In this document: positions 30,216-44,300 of the stretch, one piece after another | Layout: each line of letters opens with the position of its first letter | Position numbering within the stretch: the first letter of the stretch is position 1 | Assembly: GCA_033439795.1 (NCBI GenBank) | Contig: JAUTDP010000003.1 | Location: 2,046,001-2,110,000 of the forward strand | Length of the DNA stretch: 64,000 nt | DNA from: Sordaria brevicollis | Taxonomy: Eukaryota > Ascomycota > Sordariomycetes > Sordariales > Sordariaceae | Reading direction: 5' to 3' | Translations under genes and position numbers: made by a program | The notes under the pieces: model-generated | Databases searched by the model: none | Told to the model about the DNA's origin: nothing | Seen by the model: the letters and a program-made list of their open reading frames with translations, nothing else

Positions 30216-32272
30216 ACGTACACAAGACGCACACGAGACGTACACGAGACGTACACAACAATAACCTACCTACTACCCACGAAGTGCACGAACCCCAACG
30301 GCAGACCGGTCTACTCTCCTGCGTAAAGAAAACAACCCAGTTAACAGTTAAATAGAAAGAAGACGACAGAGTGAACATGAACAAATATCTGGTACCTACA
30401 CTAGATCTAGCTTACTGATAATAACAAAATAAAGGCCCAGAACCGCAGAACCGCGGAATCAATCATGACTTCCTGATTAAGGAAGGCTCTTAAGGAACCA
30501 GCTACCTAGGTACCACTCTACACAACTACACAACTACACTACCTCTTTTCTTCCTCCCTCTATTGCTATGCTACATACTTACAGCCAGCTGCTAGTTCAA
30601 CCAGCGTCTCGTCATGATTAAAAAATGGTCACTCCCACCCTGGTCCGTTCCGATCACGCACTCAGCGGAGACGGGGACGAGATTTGATCAACACTTTGCG
30701 GAAAGACTAGGCATTAAGAAAGAGATTACCATCTTATACTTCTAGGCAGATGCACATGTAAGATCCCCGAACTAGACGGTGCGCGCGGCCGTATTTGGCG
30801 ATCCAATGAAGGAATGAAGGGGAATGATTCCAGAGGGAGTACGGTATGGAAAGAGGAGTGAGTGGTGTTCCTGCCTGCTGTCGTCTCTTTCCCTCCCTCC
30901 CTCGTACCCTTGTCTAGATTGTCTAGCGTAGATGTTTGGCAGCAGATCATATGTAATACCCGATAGAGGTAGCTTTACAGGTCTCGACCTGGTACTCTGA
31001 TAGCTTCCTGCCATCGATCTGATACTTGCGTGCTTCTTGTACCTACCTACCTGATCAAGTCGAAGCGATGATCCTAAATTTGAAGTTTATCACGGCAGAC
31101 AACTGGCTTTTTATCCTGGACCTGTGATTCATTCATTCATAATGGGATTGGGGCACCTCTCTTTTTGAACCCAAAACCAGCAAGAGCAGGCAGAACAAGA
31201 TGAGAAGTCGAGAAACGAATCAAGTTGGTTAGGTAGTAAACATGGAAATGCGATGAGGACAAAGGACAGCGTCGTCGACATATGGGTCGCGGGTTTACAA
31301 CACGTTATTTATGTGTGGACCTGTTAATACCAAAAATATATCCAAGGCAGTTTCTGGAGGCATCGGGGACCACTCGGTCCTCTCTTGTTTCTACGTTGTC
31401 TGGACGAACAGTAACGCCTTCATCCAATTGCTTGCTATAAGCGCGCAAGAAGGTTGATGTTTGGCAATACCAACCAGTCGGGTGCGCCGGACACTTCCCG
31501 GATCTTCGTGCGCCATTGGCCGATGAGCCAGTCGAAGATGTCTCTTAACCGCCTGCTTTTGAGCCGCATACGATGACACCGAATTAGTCGTAGACACACG
31601 GTGCAGTCTTACGAGCTCTTTATCTGATTAGATCTGTAGGGACTCCCATCGCTATCGAGGGGAAAGATGTCAGTAGGCGCGGAAGGGACTTTTTTTCGAG
31701 TGATATGTCCTGCATAGCACTGCAGTCAAAACGCCCCCAGCAAGCCGGCGCGACAGCGTAACGAGTCAAACACTTCTGACAGCTGAAGTCCAAACCGCTG
31801 ATGCGAAACAGATCCACTGTCGAAACTGCAGTCGCAGCGTCGCGTGCTCTTGTTGGGTGTTGATACTTGGGAAGCCTGTTTACTCGAAACGGGGTCCTTT
31901 GGGGTCTTTACAGCTTCTCCGTTGCGTTAGTGCTGGTGTTTGGTGGTTGTGTTGAACGCCTTTGGTATCCGTTGTTTGGCTGAAGATCCAAAGCGCTTAG
32001 ACAACTGATGTTTGGCCTCCAAAGCGGCCATCGGACGGCGGCAACGGGTGCTATTTTGGGAACTTTGGGTCCGTGGAGCGGGGAGAACCGAGTGTGGCCC
32101 GACTGAACCTTTGGAAGTCTGTTCTCGACGACTTCAGATGGGTCATGGAAAATCCACATCATAGAAGCAAGACAGGAGTTCAGAGCTGGTCATATGATGC
32201 CATCGCCGACGGGTCTGGTGCCGCAGGGCAGAGGAGATGCCGGAGGCGGGTCGCAAACATTGGAGTCTCGCA

Positions 32273-32287
32273 GCTTATCAGATAAGC
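32273..32287. promoter_or_regulatory. Palindromic double GATA site
   Basis: GCTTATCAGATAAGC contains two inverted GATA cores around a central A. Fungal GATA factors can use paired sites. It lies 2.8 kb upstream of the Myb-domain gene, so assignment to that gene is speculative. Confidence 0.3.
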
Positions 32288-35043
32288 GAAAGGTTTGTAT
32301 GTAGATCGATCGTCGAATGTTTTTGTCAGAGATGTTTCAGTAGCATCCGTTTCTCGTCTGGAGGGGCGCAGTTTCGCAGCGGATAGATTCGCCCGGTCGA
32401 TGCCGTGGTGTTGTGGTGTTGTTGATGTCGAAGGGGAAGAGCGAAGTCTCGAGTGGACCGTGAGGAGGGGCATCTTGCAGGGTTCTCCACAGATTGTGTG
32501 GTGGGGCTATCCTCATTTGGGCATAGCGTGAGACGTTCCTGAGAAGGCCAAGACTTTTGGCGAGTTTGAAAAGGCTCAATCCCCGTCAACTCTGACCGGA
32601 ATCCATTGGAGCCTTTGGAAGATGCGGCAAGAACACTCGACCATCAACGTCCAAACAGCAGGGACATTGGTTGAAAGTCGCCATATCCATGGGCTCATAA
32701 CGGCTTCGCATTAAGATCGTGTTTCGACAACGAGAACAGGGACGAGAATCAAAAGCCGGGCGCACACCCGGAAGACGACAATTCCGTGGTGACGGTATCC
32801 CCTCCTTCGACCGCCGGCGAGTCGTACACGTGAAGATTCAATTCGTCAAATCAGGCCGACAACGCTGTGAGGGAAGAATACAAGGAGGGTGACGAGAGTT
32901 AGCAGAAGAGACGAGTGGTTTGCTCAAATCATCCGATGAAAGGTCAATTGACTGCCTGAACCAAATTGCCCGAGAGGGACAGACAAGAATCTCGAGTGTC
33001 GATGCTGCGGTAGACGGAAACAGAGAAAAGTTTCAACATGTCAGACGCCGAACAGGAAGAAACGAGAAACGGACACAGGGCAGAGAGGTCATTGGCTTAT
33101 CAAAGCGTTGCTTCTTCGGCTCTAATGCACGAGAAGAAACCTCCAAAGGCAGGAGACACCAACACAGACGCCAGGATCATTTTAGTTTCTCTGGCAAGAG
33201 CCTCAACACGGAACAATTCAGGGGAAGGAGCCAATCACCACAGAATGACAGGCACCAGGATGCTTTGGTGACACACAGGGCAGGAACGAACAGCCACCCA
33301 CCAAGACCATGAGGGGAGAGGGGAATCCCGCTTCGGACGTCAGACACTCGACCATTTCCATCTGTTCTTTCTCCTCGTACACTTCCAGACCACAGCCCAG
33401 GGCTTCTGCCCCAATGCGACTCAGGAGAGCCGAAAACTTCGGTATCGAAGGAACCCAGCTGTCTCATCGTCTTTCCCAAACAGAGCGACTGCACATGTCC
33501 ATTGTTTCTCCAATGTTCCATTCCGTCCTCTTGCCGGGCGAAACCCTTGTTCTTCGGTTTCAACCTCGTCACGTCAACCTTCTTCTCTCTGGACAGAAAC
33601 GCCATCACCAATTCGCTTGCCATCACAACGACAGAGGAAAATCAGTACAACCGATGATGAAAACATTGGGCCTCGAGATCATTGGCCATATCCGGCAGAC
33701 TGGTCAAAGGAGACGGCCAACAAACAGATGACCACCGACCATCTGGACTGGTGAGAGATGGGTGTGCCGCACTCCGGCATTCTAGCCCCAAGCAATCACA
33801 TCTCTGTGTACCCGAGTCAGCGCTTCATGAGACTAATACCAAAATCTCAACAGAACAATCATTCAATCAATCAATCACCGGCGATGTCGGGAGTCAAGGA
33901 CGGCCCACTAAGTAGTGCGAGTGCCGTCCGAATCCACGGAGCTCGCGGTATCAGTGGTGATCGTGACGAGATTCTGTTCCGACCGACTCCGCAACCATCG
34001 TGCATGACATGGCCCAGACCCTCTGATCAACTACGATGCATTGAGACTTCACTCATCAGCAAGGGTTTTACATGGTCGTCTGCCAGATTAGGTTTGTGCA
34101 CGTCCGTTTCTGACTTTGACTGGCAAGGGTTCATCCGGGCTGGAGACGGCTATTGTCCATATGCACCATGACACGCCCTACTGACTGACCTCATCGTCTT
34201 CTCTCTCACATCTACGTTCCGCTGGGTTCATCATCTCGGGAATTGTTTAGTCTTCAATTCCGTCCCTTTTCCAGAATCAAGTTCATTCCATGTTTCCACA
34301 GCCGCCCCCATCATGATACATCACACTCCATTCTCGAGACACAGATGTGGTGGTACCTTTCACTCGCAGTCTTGTCTAGACCTGTCTATCCCCTTTTAGC
34401 CTCATCGAGGGTATCCCCCAAACATCTGTAACAAGGCTAAGAGTCTGTGGCTTGCCCCCACTGGTCCGCCCTACTGGATGTTCATGTGTCCGAGGAATCA
34501 TGCAACAAATAGTGGGCATTATTACCCTTCCCCCTCCCCCTCCATGGGCTTCCATTCCTAGGCCTTCTCTTTTTTTCTTGTTTATACTTTCTCTTCCAAG
34601 GCCCCTCCCCGGACCATCTTCTACTTGTTATCACTACGCCGTCGCGTGTGTGTCCCCCTCTCTTTTCCCTTCGCTTCTTTCCCCAAGGCTAAACAGAGTC
34701 ACTCTTTATTGTTCATCGACAATATCAGCTGTTTACTTTGTCTGTCATTTGTTCAAAAGGGCATTCACTCATTGGACCGTATAAGCTGGTTCATTATACA
34801 GTCATCAACACCCGACGTTTACGCATCAACCACTATACCACTCGACTGTTGCTGTAACCTGGGAATAATCTCGCTTGCTTAGTATCAGCTTGGAAGACGA
34901 CGACTTTGAATTCCGAGAACAGCAAGTCCTTTCCAGTCAGCCACACAACTATCAACAAATATTCCTTTCTTGGGACACAACGCCAGGCGCGACCTTTATA
35001 CCACACTTCAAAAGGCAAAACCGAGACACGACATCAAGTCGGC

Positions 35044-36142
35044 ATGTCTCCCACCGTGGCTGTGATGACGGCACCCGTCACATTTGTCCCTACTTCGGAT
35101 ACCATGGATCGCCGTGAGTACGGTATCACCAAGACCAAGAAGACAACATCTACTGGTGGCGGACGGGCATGGAGCGAGGAGGAGGTATGCTGTACTCTGT
35201 TGTAGTCAAGTGTCATCGGTCTCTAACATATCACAGGAAGCGTATCTCATCCAGACTCGCATGCAGAAGATGCCCTACAAGCACATTGCTGCCCACCTGA
35301 AGAAGACCGAGCTTGCCTGCCGCCTGCACTTCCATCAGCTTAGCCATGGCAGCAACCGCCGGAAGCGCACCACCTCTCTCTCGTCTCATGGCTCCAACCA
35401 GTCACCTCCCGTGCGTGCTGTGGTTACATCACCGGTTCGCGAGCTTGATGCTGCCCCCAGCCGCTCAGTATCACCTGCAGGATCAACATACTCCTACAGC
35501 TCCACCAGCCCAAATGCCATTCAGCTTCCCAGCATAATGTCGGCAGCTACCTCGGCGGCCAATTCACCTCGTTTGCCGACGATCCTGCCCAAGCCAGCTG
35601 CCATGAGCCTGGGACTTCCCGCGCTCTCTGGGTCTGCTAGCAGGTCCACATCTCCTGCGCCATCACACACTTTCACGTCTTCCCTACATCCTTCCAGTGC
35701 TAGCTCAGGGTACCGCTCGGCACCGACCAGTTCTCATGGGTCGCTTCGCTTGGATTGTTCGGCTTTGCCACAGCCGCCTACTTCAGCAGCTACCCTGGCG
35801 CCTTTCTCTTCCAGCCAGCCGGTTGATATGAGCCGACTCTCCGCCGTCTACAACGCTCACCGGGCGTCCTTCTGGGCCTCTGTGGCTGCTGACTACGGCA
35901 ACGGAGTTAGCCCAACGGTATTAGAGCAGGCATGGCGCGGCGGAAACCAAACACCCATCACTCCTGTTGGAAGTCCCGATGACCAGGTCTATGCGCTTCC
36001 TCAGATCAAGGCTGACAAGAGCCACAAGACTAGGATAAGTGCCATCCTCGGCATTGATGCTAATCCCAGGAGTCCGAGGGAGCGGGAGATGGTAAGGAGG
36101 TTGGAGGAGGAGAGGTGTTCTCTTGGTATGGTTGGTGCATGA
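35044..36142 (+). CDS. Myb/SANT-domain protein
   Basis: Exons 35044-35184 and 35237-36142, 348 aa. The 52-nt intron has GTATGC, a CTAAC branch sequence and TCACAG, and splits the DNA-binding domain. ATG 35044 is the first ATG of the frame. Residues about 41-85 form a Myb/SANT unit: RAWSEEEEAYL (first helix), PYKHIAAHL (second) and ELACRLHFHQL (third, normally DNA-contacting). It is followed by the basic NRRKR. The middle is Ser/Pro/Thr-rich and probably disordered. A conserved-looking C-terminal part includes LSAVYNAHRASFWASVAADY at 248-267 and a charged helix at about 312-340. A single N-terminal Myb-like repeat with a long Ser/Pro tail is common in fungal transcriptional regulators. Targets are unknown. 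Confidence 0.87.
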
Positions 36143-36690
36143 GTTGTCATGTAGATAATCTTTCTAGGGCTTCGGCTTTGGGTAAGATATATCGAGGTTT
36201 CTTTCTGGTCTTGTACAAAAGTCTTTTTCCTTTTTTCGTGTATCATTGGTTATGATTTGGATGTATGATGGGTCTTTGTTCTCTTCTGTATTGTCGTTTT
36301 TTTCTTGAGTTTTTTTGCGGTGTACAGATGAATGGTATGTAAGGGAGTTTGGGCTTATGGCACTTAGGGGACGAAATGCAACGGGTACGAAGGATGAGAC
36401 TTGTACGAAGAAAACCCCTACGAATGCTCATTTCAGCTTTGACGCTGAGGGTTCAGATTACGATGAGAATGTATCATGGAGGAACAGGACATGGGTTGGC
36501 GCAAGTTGGCTCTGGGTACGGCAACGTGGTTACGCATAGCGAAGTGGAAGCAATTTCATCATCAGCATTCTTCTTACTTCCATGCTCCCAATAAACTCAG
36601 ACGCGTGGATCAAGTTCAGCTGATACCGTATAATCTCGGGCCATCCGGTTTCCAGGTCAGACCGGTACAGACTGCCAACCTAGCAATAGA
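36143..36690. other. 3' flank of the Myb-domain gene up to the heterochromatin edge
   Basis: Normal base composition with T-rich 3'-end-like tracts at 36226-36318. Small frames (36315-36539, 36349-36594) are unsupported. Composition changes sharply at about 36690-36720. Confidence 0.4.
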
Positions 36691-37603
36691 AACTGGCTTA
36701 ATTAGTATAACTATATATTGTATACCCTCACTTTTAATTGCATAGCACCTTGCTTTAACAATTATCCCACCAAATCAATTATTCTAAACCTTCTAAAGCT
36801 ATATCCCTATCCTTCTTTATCTTCTTTCTTCATCCTTAATATTTTTTTGCCTATTAACGTCGTCGTCGTCGAGCGTAATAAATTAATAATAACGAGGGCA
36901 ATCGGCGCCCTTATCGATACCCTAATTAGTACCCCAATTAATACCCCAATTAATATAATTAGCGCCCGCCCTATTCGAACCGCTACCACTTATTCTTTTA
37001 AATTTTAAATGGGTAAAAAAGTAATTAGGAAGGTTAGCCAAATCTTTTACCGATAAGGTTATTAAGCCCTATAATTTTAAAATAATTAAACGGATTAAAC
37101 GTTATTATTTTAACGAATTTAAACGCTAAGTACGTATATAGTACGCAATATTATAATAAAAATATTTAAAATATTAATAAAAATAGTTATTAAATTATTT
37201 AATATAAATTAAAATTATAGAAGAATTATATTATAATTATAGGGTCCGCTAATGTAATAGAGCCGCCGAATATAATTAATACTACCGTAACGGTTATTAT
37301 AATATTTTTACGTACGAAGTTACTTAATACTTTTTAATACTTAAATTTACGTTAACGAATATTTGAAAGAATTGCGAAATTATTATCCTTAACCTATTAA
37401 AAAATAATCTCCTATTATAATTATAATTTAAATGTATACTATACGAAAATTTCTAAGAAATACGATTCAAAAACGAAATTACGACTATAGGGTAATTCCG
37501 CCGAAAATTTATACGGTTATACGAATTATTATACTTAGAAGTAATATAATTATAACCTTTTATATTCTCCTATAATTAATTTATTAATTTTCGAAAACGT
37601 TAT
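36691..37603. mobile_element. RIP-mutated repeat remnant at the heterochromatin border
   Basis: The sequence is AT-rich with CpA/TpG nearly absent and stops in every frame after about 37008. The open frame 36718-37008 is a chance survivor. Degraded reading shows basic, Gln-like-to-stop converted stretches, as in a mobile-element protein, but no motif can be assigned. It forms the left neighbour into which the gypsy element at 37604 inserted. Confidence 0.5.
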
Positions 37604-37807
37604 TGTTACGATACCGATTTAGTAGAGGCTTGGAGAAGACGTATTATTATACGAAGGGGAGAAGATCGAGAGAGAGTAGCGAAAACTCTGCTCCCGGACT
37701 ATATATATAAGTAAAGTAGAGATATAATTGTGGGTACAATTGTATTCCGCTGGTAGTTCGGTACTAAGACGCCTAGGGAGCGTTGTCGATAATTTAGTAT
37801 TATAATA
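37604..37807 (-). repeat. 3' LTR of the minus-strand gypsy element
   Basis: 204 bp, aligned without gaps to 53652-53855; most differences are C/T or G/A. The target duplication GTTAT precedes it. Confidence 0.92.
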
Positions 37808-37989
37808 ATACCCCTAGTTCTAAAATGTAATTAACTTTAATTATTAATAAAATTAATAAATTATAGGCGTAATAGTAGCGGGTAGCCCGTATTATTGTAT
37901 GCGTTAAAATAGGTACGGTAGGTTTAGTAATTGCCTATTGTAATAGTTATAAGTAGTATTACGTTAAGCCGAATTTAGATAATTAAAAT

Positions 37990-38329
37990 TGTAACGATAT
38001 AGGTCTAGCGACTATAGTGCCGGGTCCCCGTAATTAGGGCATTAGGACGCACGGACTATTCGTTATATTAAACCTTGGCTTCTAGTTAGTAGATTAGACT
38101 TAGCGACCGTTTAATGGGGTTTAATAAGGCTATTACGACTTAGCGACCGTTTAATAGGTACGTAGTCGCCGATAACCTTTTATATGTTATTAGGTAGTTT
38201 GGTATAAAATTAGACTTCTATATTTAAATTTTAACTTTTCTATTCTTTTTCTCTTTAATTTTAGTTATTTATTTAAATTGTATATATTTGCCGTATTACG
38301 TTATTATACGCCTATATTGTAATTTAATA
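37990..38329 (+). repeat. 5' LTR of the nested gypsy element
   Basis: 340 bp, same length as the right LTR, with two internal copies of a TTAGCGACCGTTTAATGG-type repeat. Differences from the right copy are mainly transitions. Confidence 0.93.
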
Positions 38330-38399
38330 TTTAATTAAAGTTAAATTACTTCTATTTGGGAAGGTATATAATATCCTATTTCGACCCCGAGAATTAGAG

Positions 38400-41300
38400 A
38401 ACCTAATAAATCGCTTCGACGATTTCTTAATCCCGAAATCGCTTTGACGATTATTTTTACCCAAAAAAAGAACGAATTTAATTATTATAATTAAACTCGA
38501 ATAAAGTAATAGCTCCGGCTACCCCGATTTATTAAATATTTTTTTTACTAATTACGATAATATCGATTACTTTAATTCTTTTTTTAATAGTAATACGTTT
38601 TTTTAGACGGTTGAGGATTTTAACGTTGGAGACGACGATAGTAAAGAGGATTCGTTTAAAGGAGATTTTTATAATAAAGATTACGAAGATAATTAATTTT
38701 TAGAGGATTTTATTATTACTTTTATACTTTTGCGTTAATTAAGGAATACGCTATTGCGATAAATATACGTTTAAACCGCGCTTATTAAATAATTGCCTTA
38801 ATTAAGATTGTTTATTTCCTTATAATACGACGTTAATAAAGAAATATTAATAGAATTCTCTATTAAGATAAAGAATTTTTAATTATTAATTTTATAATAA
38901 TTACCCGTTTATAAATACTCTTTAAAATTTAATTTATTGTTATATATTTTTATTTTTCTATTGAATAATTTAACCCTTTGTTCTTTTATTCTTTTATTAA
39001 ATAATTTAATATTTATTCCTTTAAACGGTTAAAATAATAAGTAATAATAATTTAAACGGCTATTATAAAATAATAATTATATTCCGCTTAATTAAGAAAA
39101 TCCGAATAATAATTACGCTTAATAGGATATTTAATAAAAAACCTAACGATTATTTTCGCTATTATTTCGTCCGGCCGCGGCTATTAAGGAAGAGGATATT
39201 TAATTTAATAAGGATAAGACTTCTTTTTTTAAAGATAAAATAAGGATTGTATTAAAATTTAATGGATAAGATATTCTATTTAGAAGAATTATTTTAAATT
39301 GCGATATTATCCTTTAAATTTTTAATTTAATCCGCGATATTATTATCGGAGATAATTTGTAAGTATATTATATTTTTATTAAGATGTAATAATTAAATGA
39401 AAAAATTATAAATATTAATGTAAAGCGAATATTCCTAATAGTAATTAGTTTTATTGGCCAACCCGAGTTAAAAACGTTAGAAGATAGTTTGTAATATTAT
39501 ATAAGAAGTATTTATCCTAATATTAATTAACGTTACGTTTCTTTAAAGGTTAAAATTATATTAGAGGATAAAATAAAAAGGATATAAGAAATCGCCGATT
39601 AATTTAATAAAAATGGTAATTGTATTTTTTATTTCTAATTTATTATTATTATAAGTAATAAATCCTTATTTATACGTTCTTTTATAAGTTTTATAATTTA
39701 TAAAGATTTTATAACTATAATAAATAAAGAACCCGATATTATATAGGAAGAAATTTATTATTATAATTATATTATAAAAATATTGGTCGGATTAATTAAA
39801 AATATTTCGCAAGCTTTATATAATATATAAAAAATTTTTAATAAAATAAATAATTAGGTAATATATTTCGCTTAAAAAGTTAAAGAGTTTAAAATAGTAA
39901 TTGATTAATATATTGCCGGCTAAAATAATAATTTAAAAGAATTTTAAAACAAGTACGAAGAAATAGTTATAGAATATTTACGATATTTATAGGAGAATTT
40001 AAATTTAGAAATTTAATACGTAATATTAGAATAATAATACGATGAGTATTACGTTTGTATAAAGGAATTACGCGATAAATTTATTATAATCCGTAAAATT
40101 AACGATATTAGTTTAAAGTATATAGAAGCTTTAATTAAAATATTAGCCGAAATTTTCGAGAAACGCTATTAGGATAATTTGGATTAATTTAAATAAAATT
40201 ATTAATAAGAAATGGACTAAATAGAAATAATATATTAAATAAAAATTAATTTCTTAGAAACGTAATTCGAAGGCTATTATAAGATATCCGAAATTACTAT
40301 AATTACGAGGGAGGAATTAGATTAAATAATAATTAAAAAGAAGGTAACCTTTGAAGATGATTTTATTCCTATAGATAATATTATTAATTGAAAAGGTAAA
40401 AGTAGAATTAAAAGGACTCTTAAGTACGAAATTTCCTTAAAATTTTTAAAATTATTATTTAGAGTTAGAAGGGGAGATTTAAATAATAATAATAATAGCG
40501 ATAATAGTAAGAACGACTCTCTTCGCGACCCTCCCCCTCTTAAAAGGAATAATTATAAGAAGCTTTATAATTAAAATATACTTTTTAATATTGAGTATTA
40601 ATTTCGTTGTTATAGTAAAATTATTAAAATTGAAGTCCTTTATTTTTCGAATTCGTAAGAAAATAAAATGCTTTTTAATATATAGTATTTCGCTATAATT
40701 AATAAATTATATAATAATATTAATTATTTCGCTAATAAAGAAATAGCCGCTATAGAGATAATTTCCCGACTTTTAGGTTAAGTGGCCGTATATATATACC
40801 CCTTCGTCCGACCCGGTTGCAATAGTAATAAAGCCTATTTATTTACGGTCGAAGAAATTATAATTTATTTATAGAATAATTATTATAATTTCGAAGTGGA
40901 CGAGCGTATTTATAATAAATATAAATCTTTTATTATATAAAGTAGCGACCGATTTAAGGATTTTAAAATAGAATTTATTTATTTAGCGGGATATTATAAT
41001 ATCCTTAAGGAATAATAACTATTTAATATACGTTGTAAAATTATTGAAAAATTGCGCGCCTTCGCCGAAATAATTTACTATATTAATTATATTTACGAAA
41101 AGTATATCGATTTATTATAAAGACTAAATAAAAACTTTTATATTAATAAAAAGGCCGTTTTAATTTCTAAGACCGTAGGATTTAAAAAATTAATTAAAAA
41201 CGTAGGTATATATTTCGCTACCCCCCTAAAAAACCGCCCGCCGATTCGTAACCGTTTTTTAAGGTTATTTTTAACGTATAAAAAGCCTATTAAGGAGGAA

Positions 41301-44300
41301 ATTATATAATTATATTAAGAGGGTAAATATTTTATTTATTAAGAAAAGGGATATATAAGTTTTATTTACCTATTGAAATTTTAATTGGATAAAGTATATT
41401 AAATTAAAATTAACGCTATTTGTACGGATTTATTTAATAAGGAATTCGAATTAGAGGAAGACGAAATTACCGAATAAAAATAGGAATAGGAATAGCCGGA
41501 ATCGGATTATAATTCGGAAAATTAAATTGCCCGGAATAAATTATTTTTTATTTAGGTAAGGTATTAATATTATTATTAATAATTAGTAAGAAGAATAATA
41601 AGAAATTAAAAGAGTAAAGGATATTCGATATTATAGAATATTTGGGGAAGGGTTTAATTTTTATTATTAAATATATTATAATTTAAAATAGATATTTTAT
41701 TATTATTTACGACGTATTTATCGATACGGGAATTGACGTTTATATTTTAGTAAGCGAGAAGTTTGTTATAAAATTAATAAAATTATTAAAATTAAAAATA
41801 TTAAAGGCTGTTGAAAAAGGATTGGTACGAGGTTATAGTAACGTATTATTCGATATTATTGGTTTAATTATAGAAGTGTTATTAAGGGTTTAAGGATATA
41901 AATTTTTAAACGAAACCCTCTTAATATTACTTAATATAAAGAAAGAAATAATTTTGGGGAAAGTATAATTAGCCTATTATAGAACCCTATTCGATTATTT
42001 TAATAATTAATTTATTTTTCTTAAAAATTTTATTAAAATACTTTAAAATAAGGATATTAAAATCGGGAAACGATTTAAATTATTATATAACCCCGCCTTT
42101 TAAAACGATATATATTAGAGGGAATATTTAATAAATTTTAAGGATAAGTAGCGAACCGATAGAATATTATTATAAATACGGATATTTAAAATAAACCGGG
42201 CTACGAAGGAAGTTCGCGAATTTAACGCTATTATCGTAACGCTTTAGAATAAAACGGAAGAGATTAAGAAAGAAAAATTAAAGAAGGAGACGGATTTATA
42301 GGCCGTATAACGAATAATTACCCGCTTAGAGAGGATAATAATAAAAATACTTTATACCCCGTAATACGAAAATTATAAAACGCTTAAAATTATATTAAAT
42401 AGTATTTAGAAATTTAAGGGTATATATATAGTTAAATATTATTATTATAATAAAGAAGAATAAATAATAGGGGTGTATTAAATAAATTGGGAATTATTTA
42501 ATAGGATTAAATACAAATATACTTTAGCGGCCGAATTCGCCGAATTTAAATTCGTTAAAAATTCTTATAAATAAAATAAAGATTTATTTTTATATTAGGA
42601 TATTAAAGGCCTTTACCGCTTAAAAAGAGCTTTTATATAAATTAAACGAAGATTTTATAATTATATTTTAGTCGGAATTGTAATTTTGGATTATTATATT
42701 AGGAAAGGAGAAATTATTAAGGAAATTAATCTATACGAAATTAATAGTATTATCGAAGCCTATTAAATAGAATTATTATTTAACGACGATGAAGATTACC
42801 GCTAATTAGTTGTAAATAAATTGCCGAAATGATATTAGGATAAGATTTATATTTTTAGTAAAAAGGATTCCGATATATTATTCAATTAAAAAGATAAAAT
42901 CGATTATAAAATTGAATTAGAAGAGGGTAAATTAACGAAGGATTTCGGATATAATTTACTATATAAAATAATTTTAGAGGAATTAGAAGAATACCGATAA
43001 TATATTATAAATAATTTATAGAAAGGATTTATCGAAGTTAATTTTACCCCGTAGGCCGCCTTAATCCTATTCGTATTTAAAATTAATAAAAGTTTACATT
43101 TTTATATAAATTATAGAAAATTTAATACATTAATTAAAAAGGACCGTTATCCCCTACCTTTAATTAAAAAAATTTTAATATAAATTATTAAAGTAAAGAT
43201 TTTTATTAAAATTAATATTAAATAAGCATTTTATTATATTAAAATATATTTTAATTATAAAGATTTTATAACGTTTTAAATTCGGTATAGTACGTATAAA
43301 TATAAAATATTACTTTTCGGGTTAATTAGGGGATTATCTTCGTTTTAACGGTTTATTAATAATATTTTAATAGGTTATTTAAACGATTTTTATAGCGCTT
43401 ATATCGACGATATCTTAATTTTTTCGGAAATTTAGGAGGAATATAATATTTACGTCGATAAGGTATTATCCCGATTAGAAAAAGCCGGTTTATAGGCTAA
43501 TATTAAAAAATACGAATTTAGTATTATTAAAATTAAATTTCTAGGATTTATTATTAGTACCGATAGTATTTTAATTAACCCGGAGAAGGTTTAAATTATT
43601 TAAAATTAGAAAACGCTATATATAATTAAAAGGGTATAAGCTTTTTTAGGATTTTACAATTTCTATTATAAATTTTTAAAGGATTATAATTGTAAAGTTA
43701 AATTTTTAACGAATTTTATAAAGAAAAACTAACCTTTTAAATAAAATAAGCGGTATAAGGAGGCGTTTTAAATTTTTAAAAACGTATTTTTTAATACCCT
43801 ATTTTTAACCTACTTTAATTATAAAAAGGAAATTCGTATTAAAATAGATATTAGCGATAGAATGTATATTAAAGTAATAAATTAATATTAAAAGGAGGAT
43901 AGTGAGTAATACCTAGTGGTTTTTTATTCGGAATCGATAAATATAGCGGAATTGAATTACCCTATTTATAATAAAGAGTTATTAATAGTTATAAAAGGAT
44001 TAGATTAATAGTAATTGGAATTTAAAGGAGTAAAACCGTTTTTCGTCTATATAAATTATTAAATATTAGAGTATTTTAGAGAGAAAAGAATATTAAACGG
44101 AAAATAAATATAATAATTAAAAACGTTATCGGAATACTAATTTAGGATAATATATAAATTAAAGAAGGATAATATTACCGCCGACGCTTTATTAAAAAAA
44201 TTAGAGGATTTAAAGACTATAAAGGCTAAGAAGGAGGATTAATTTACATTAAGGATATTAAAATAGGATGAAGATAAATTCTTTACGTTTATTAATAATA

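Larger units (their letters stand above)
28558..35043. other. Gene-poor 6.5-kb interval
   Basis: This holds the 3' end of the mannosyltransferase gene (an A-rich run at 28732-28745 is a possible end region), a GGAT microsatellite, two hairpins, GACGTACAC-type repeats and the upstream region of the Myb-domain gene. Frames at 32073-32285, 32920-33312 and 33309-33731 are open but unrecognised and lack clear starts. Pyrimidine-rich tracts at 34520-34700 and A/C-rich sequence up to 35043 suggest a long 5' leader or promoter for the gene at 35044. Confidence 0.4.

Noticed and set aside
31620..33731. Several open frames of 60-149 codons on both strands
   Set aside because: No ATG context, splice signals, family motif or coding-like composition distinguishes one from another.
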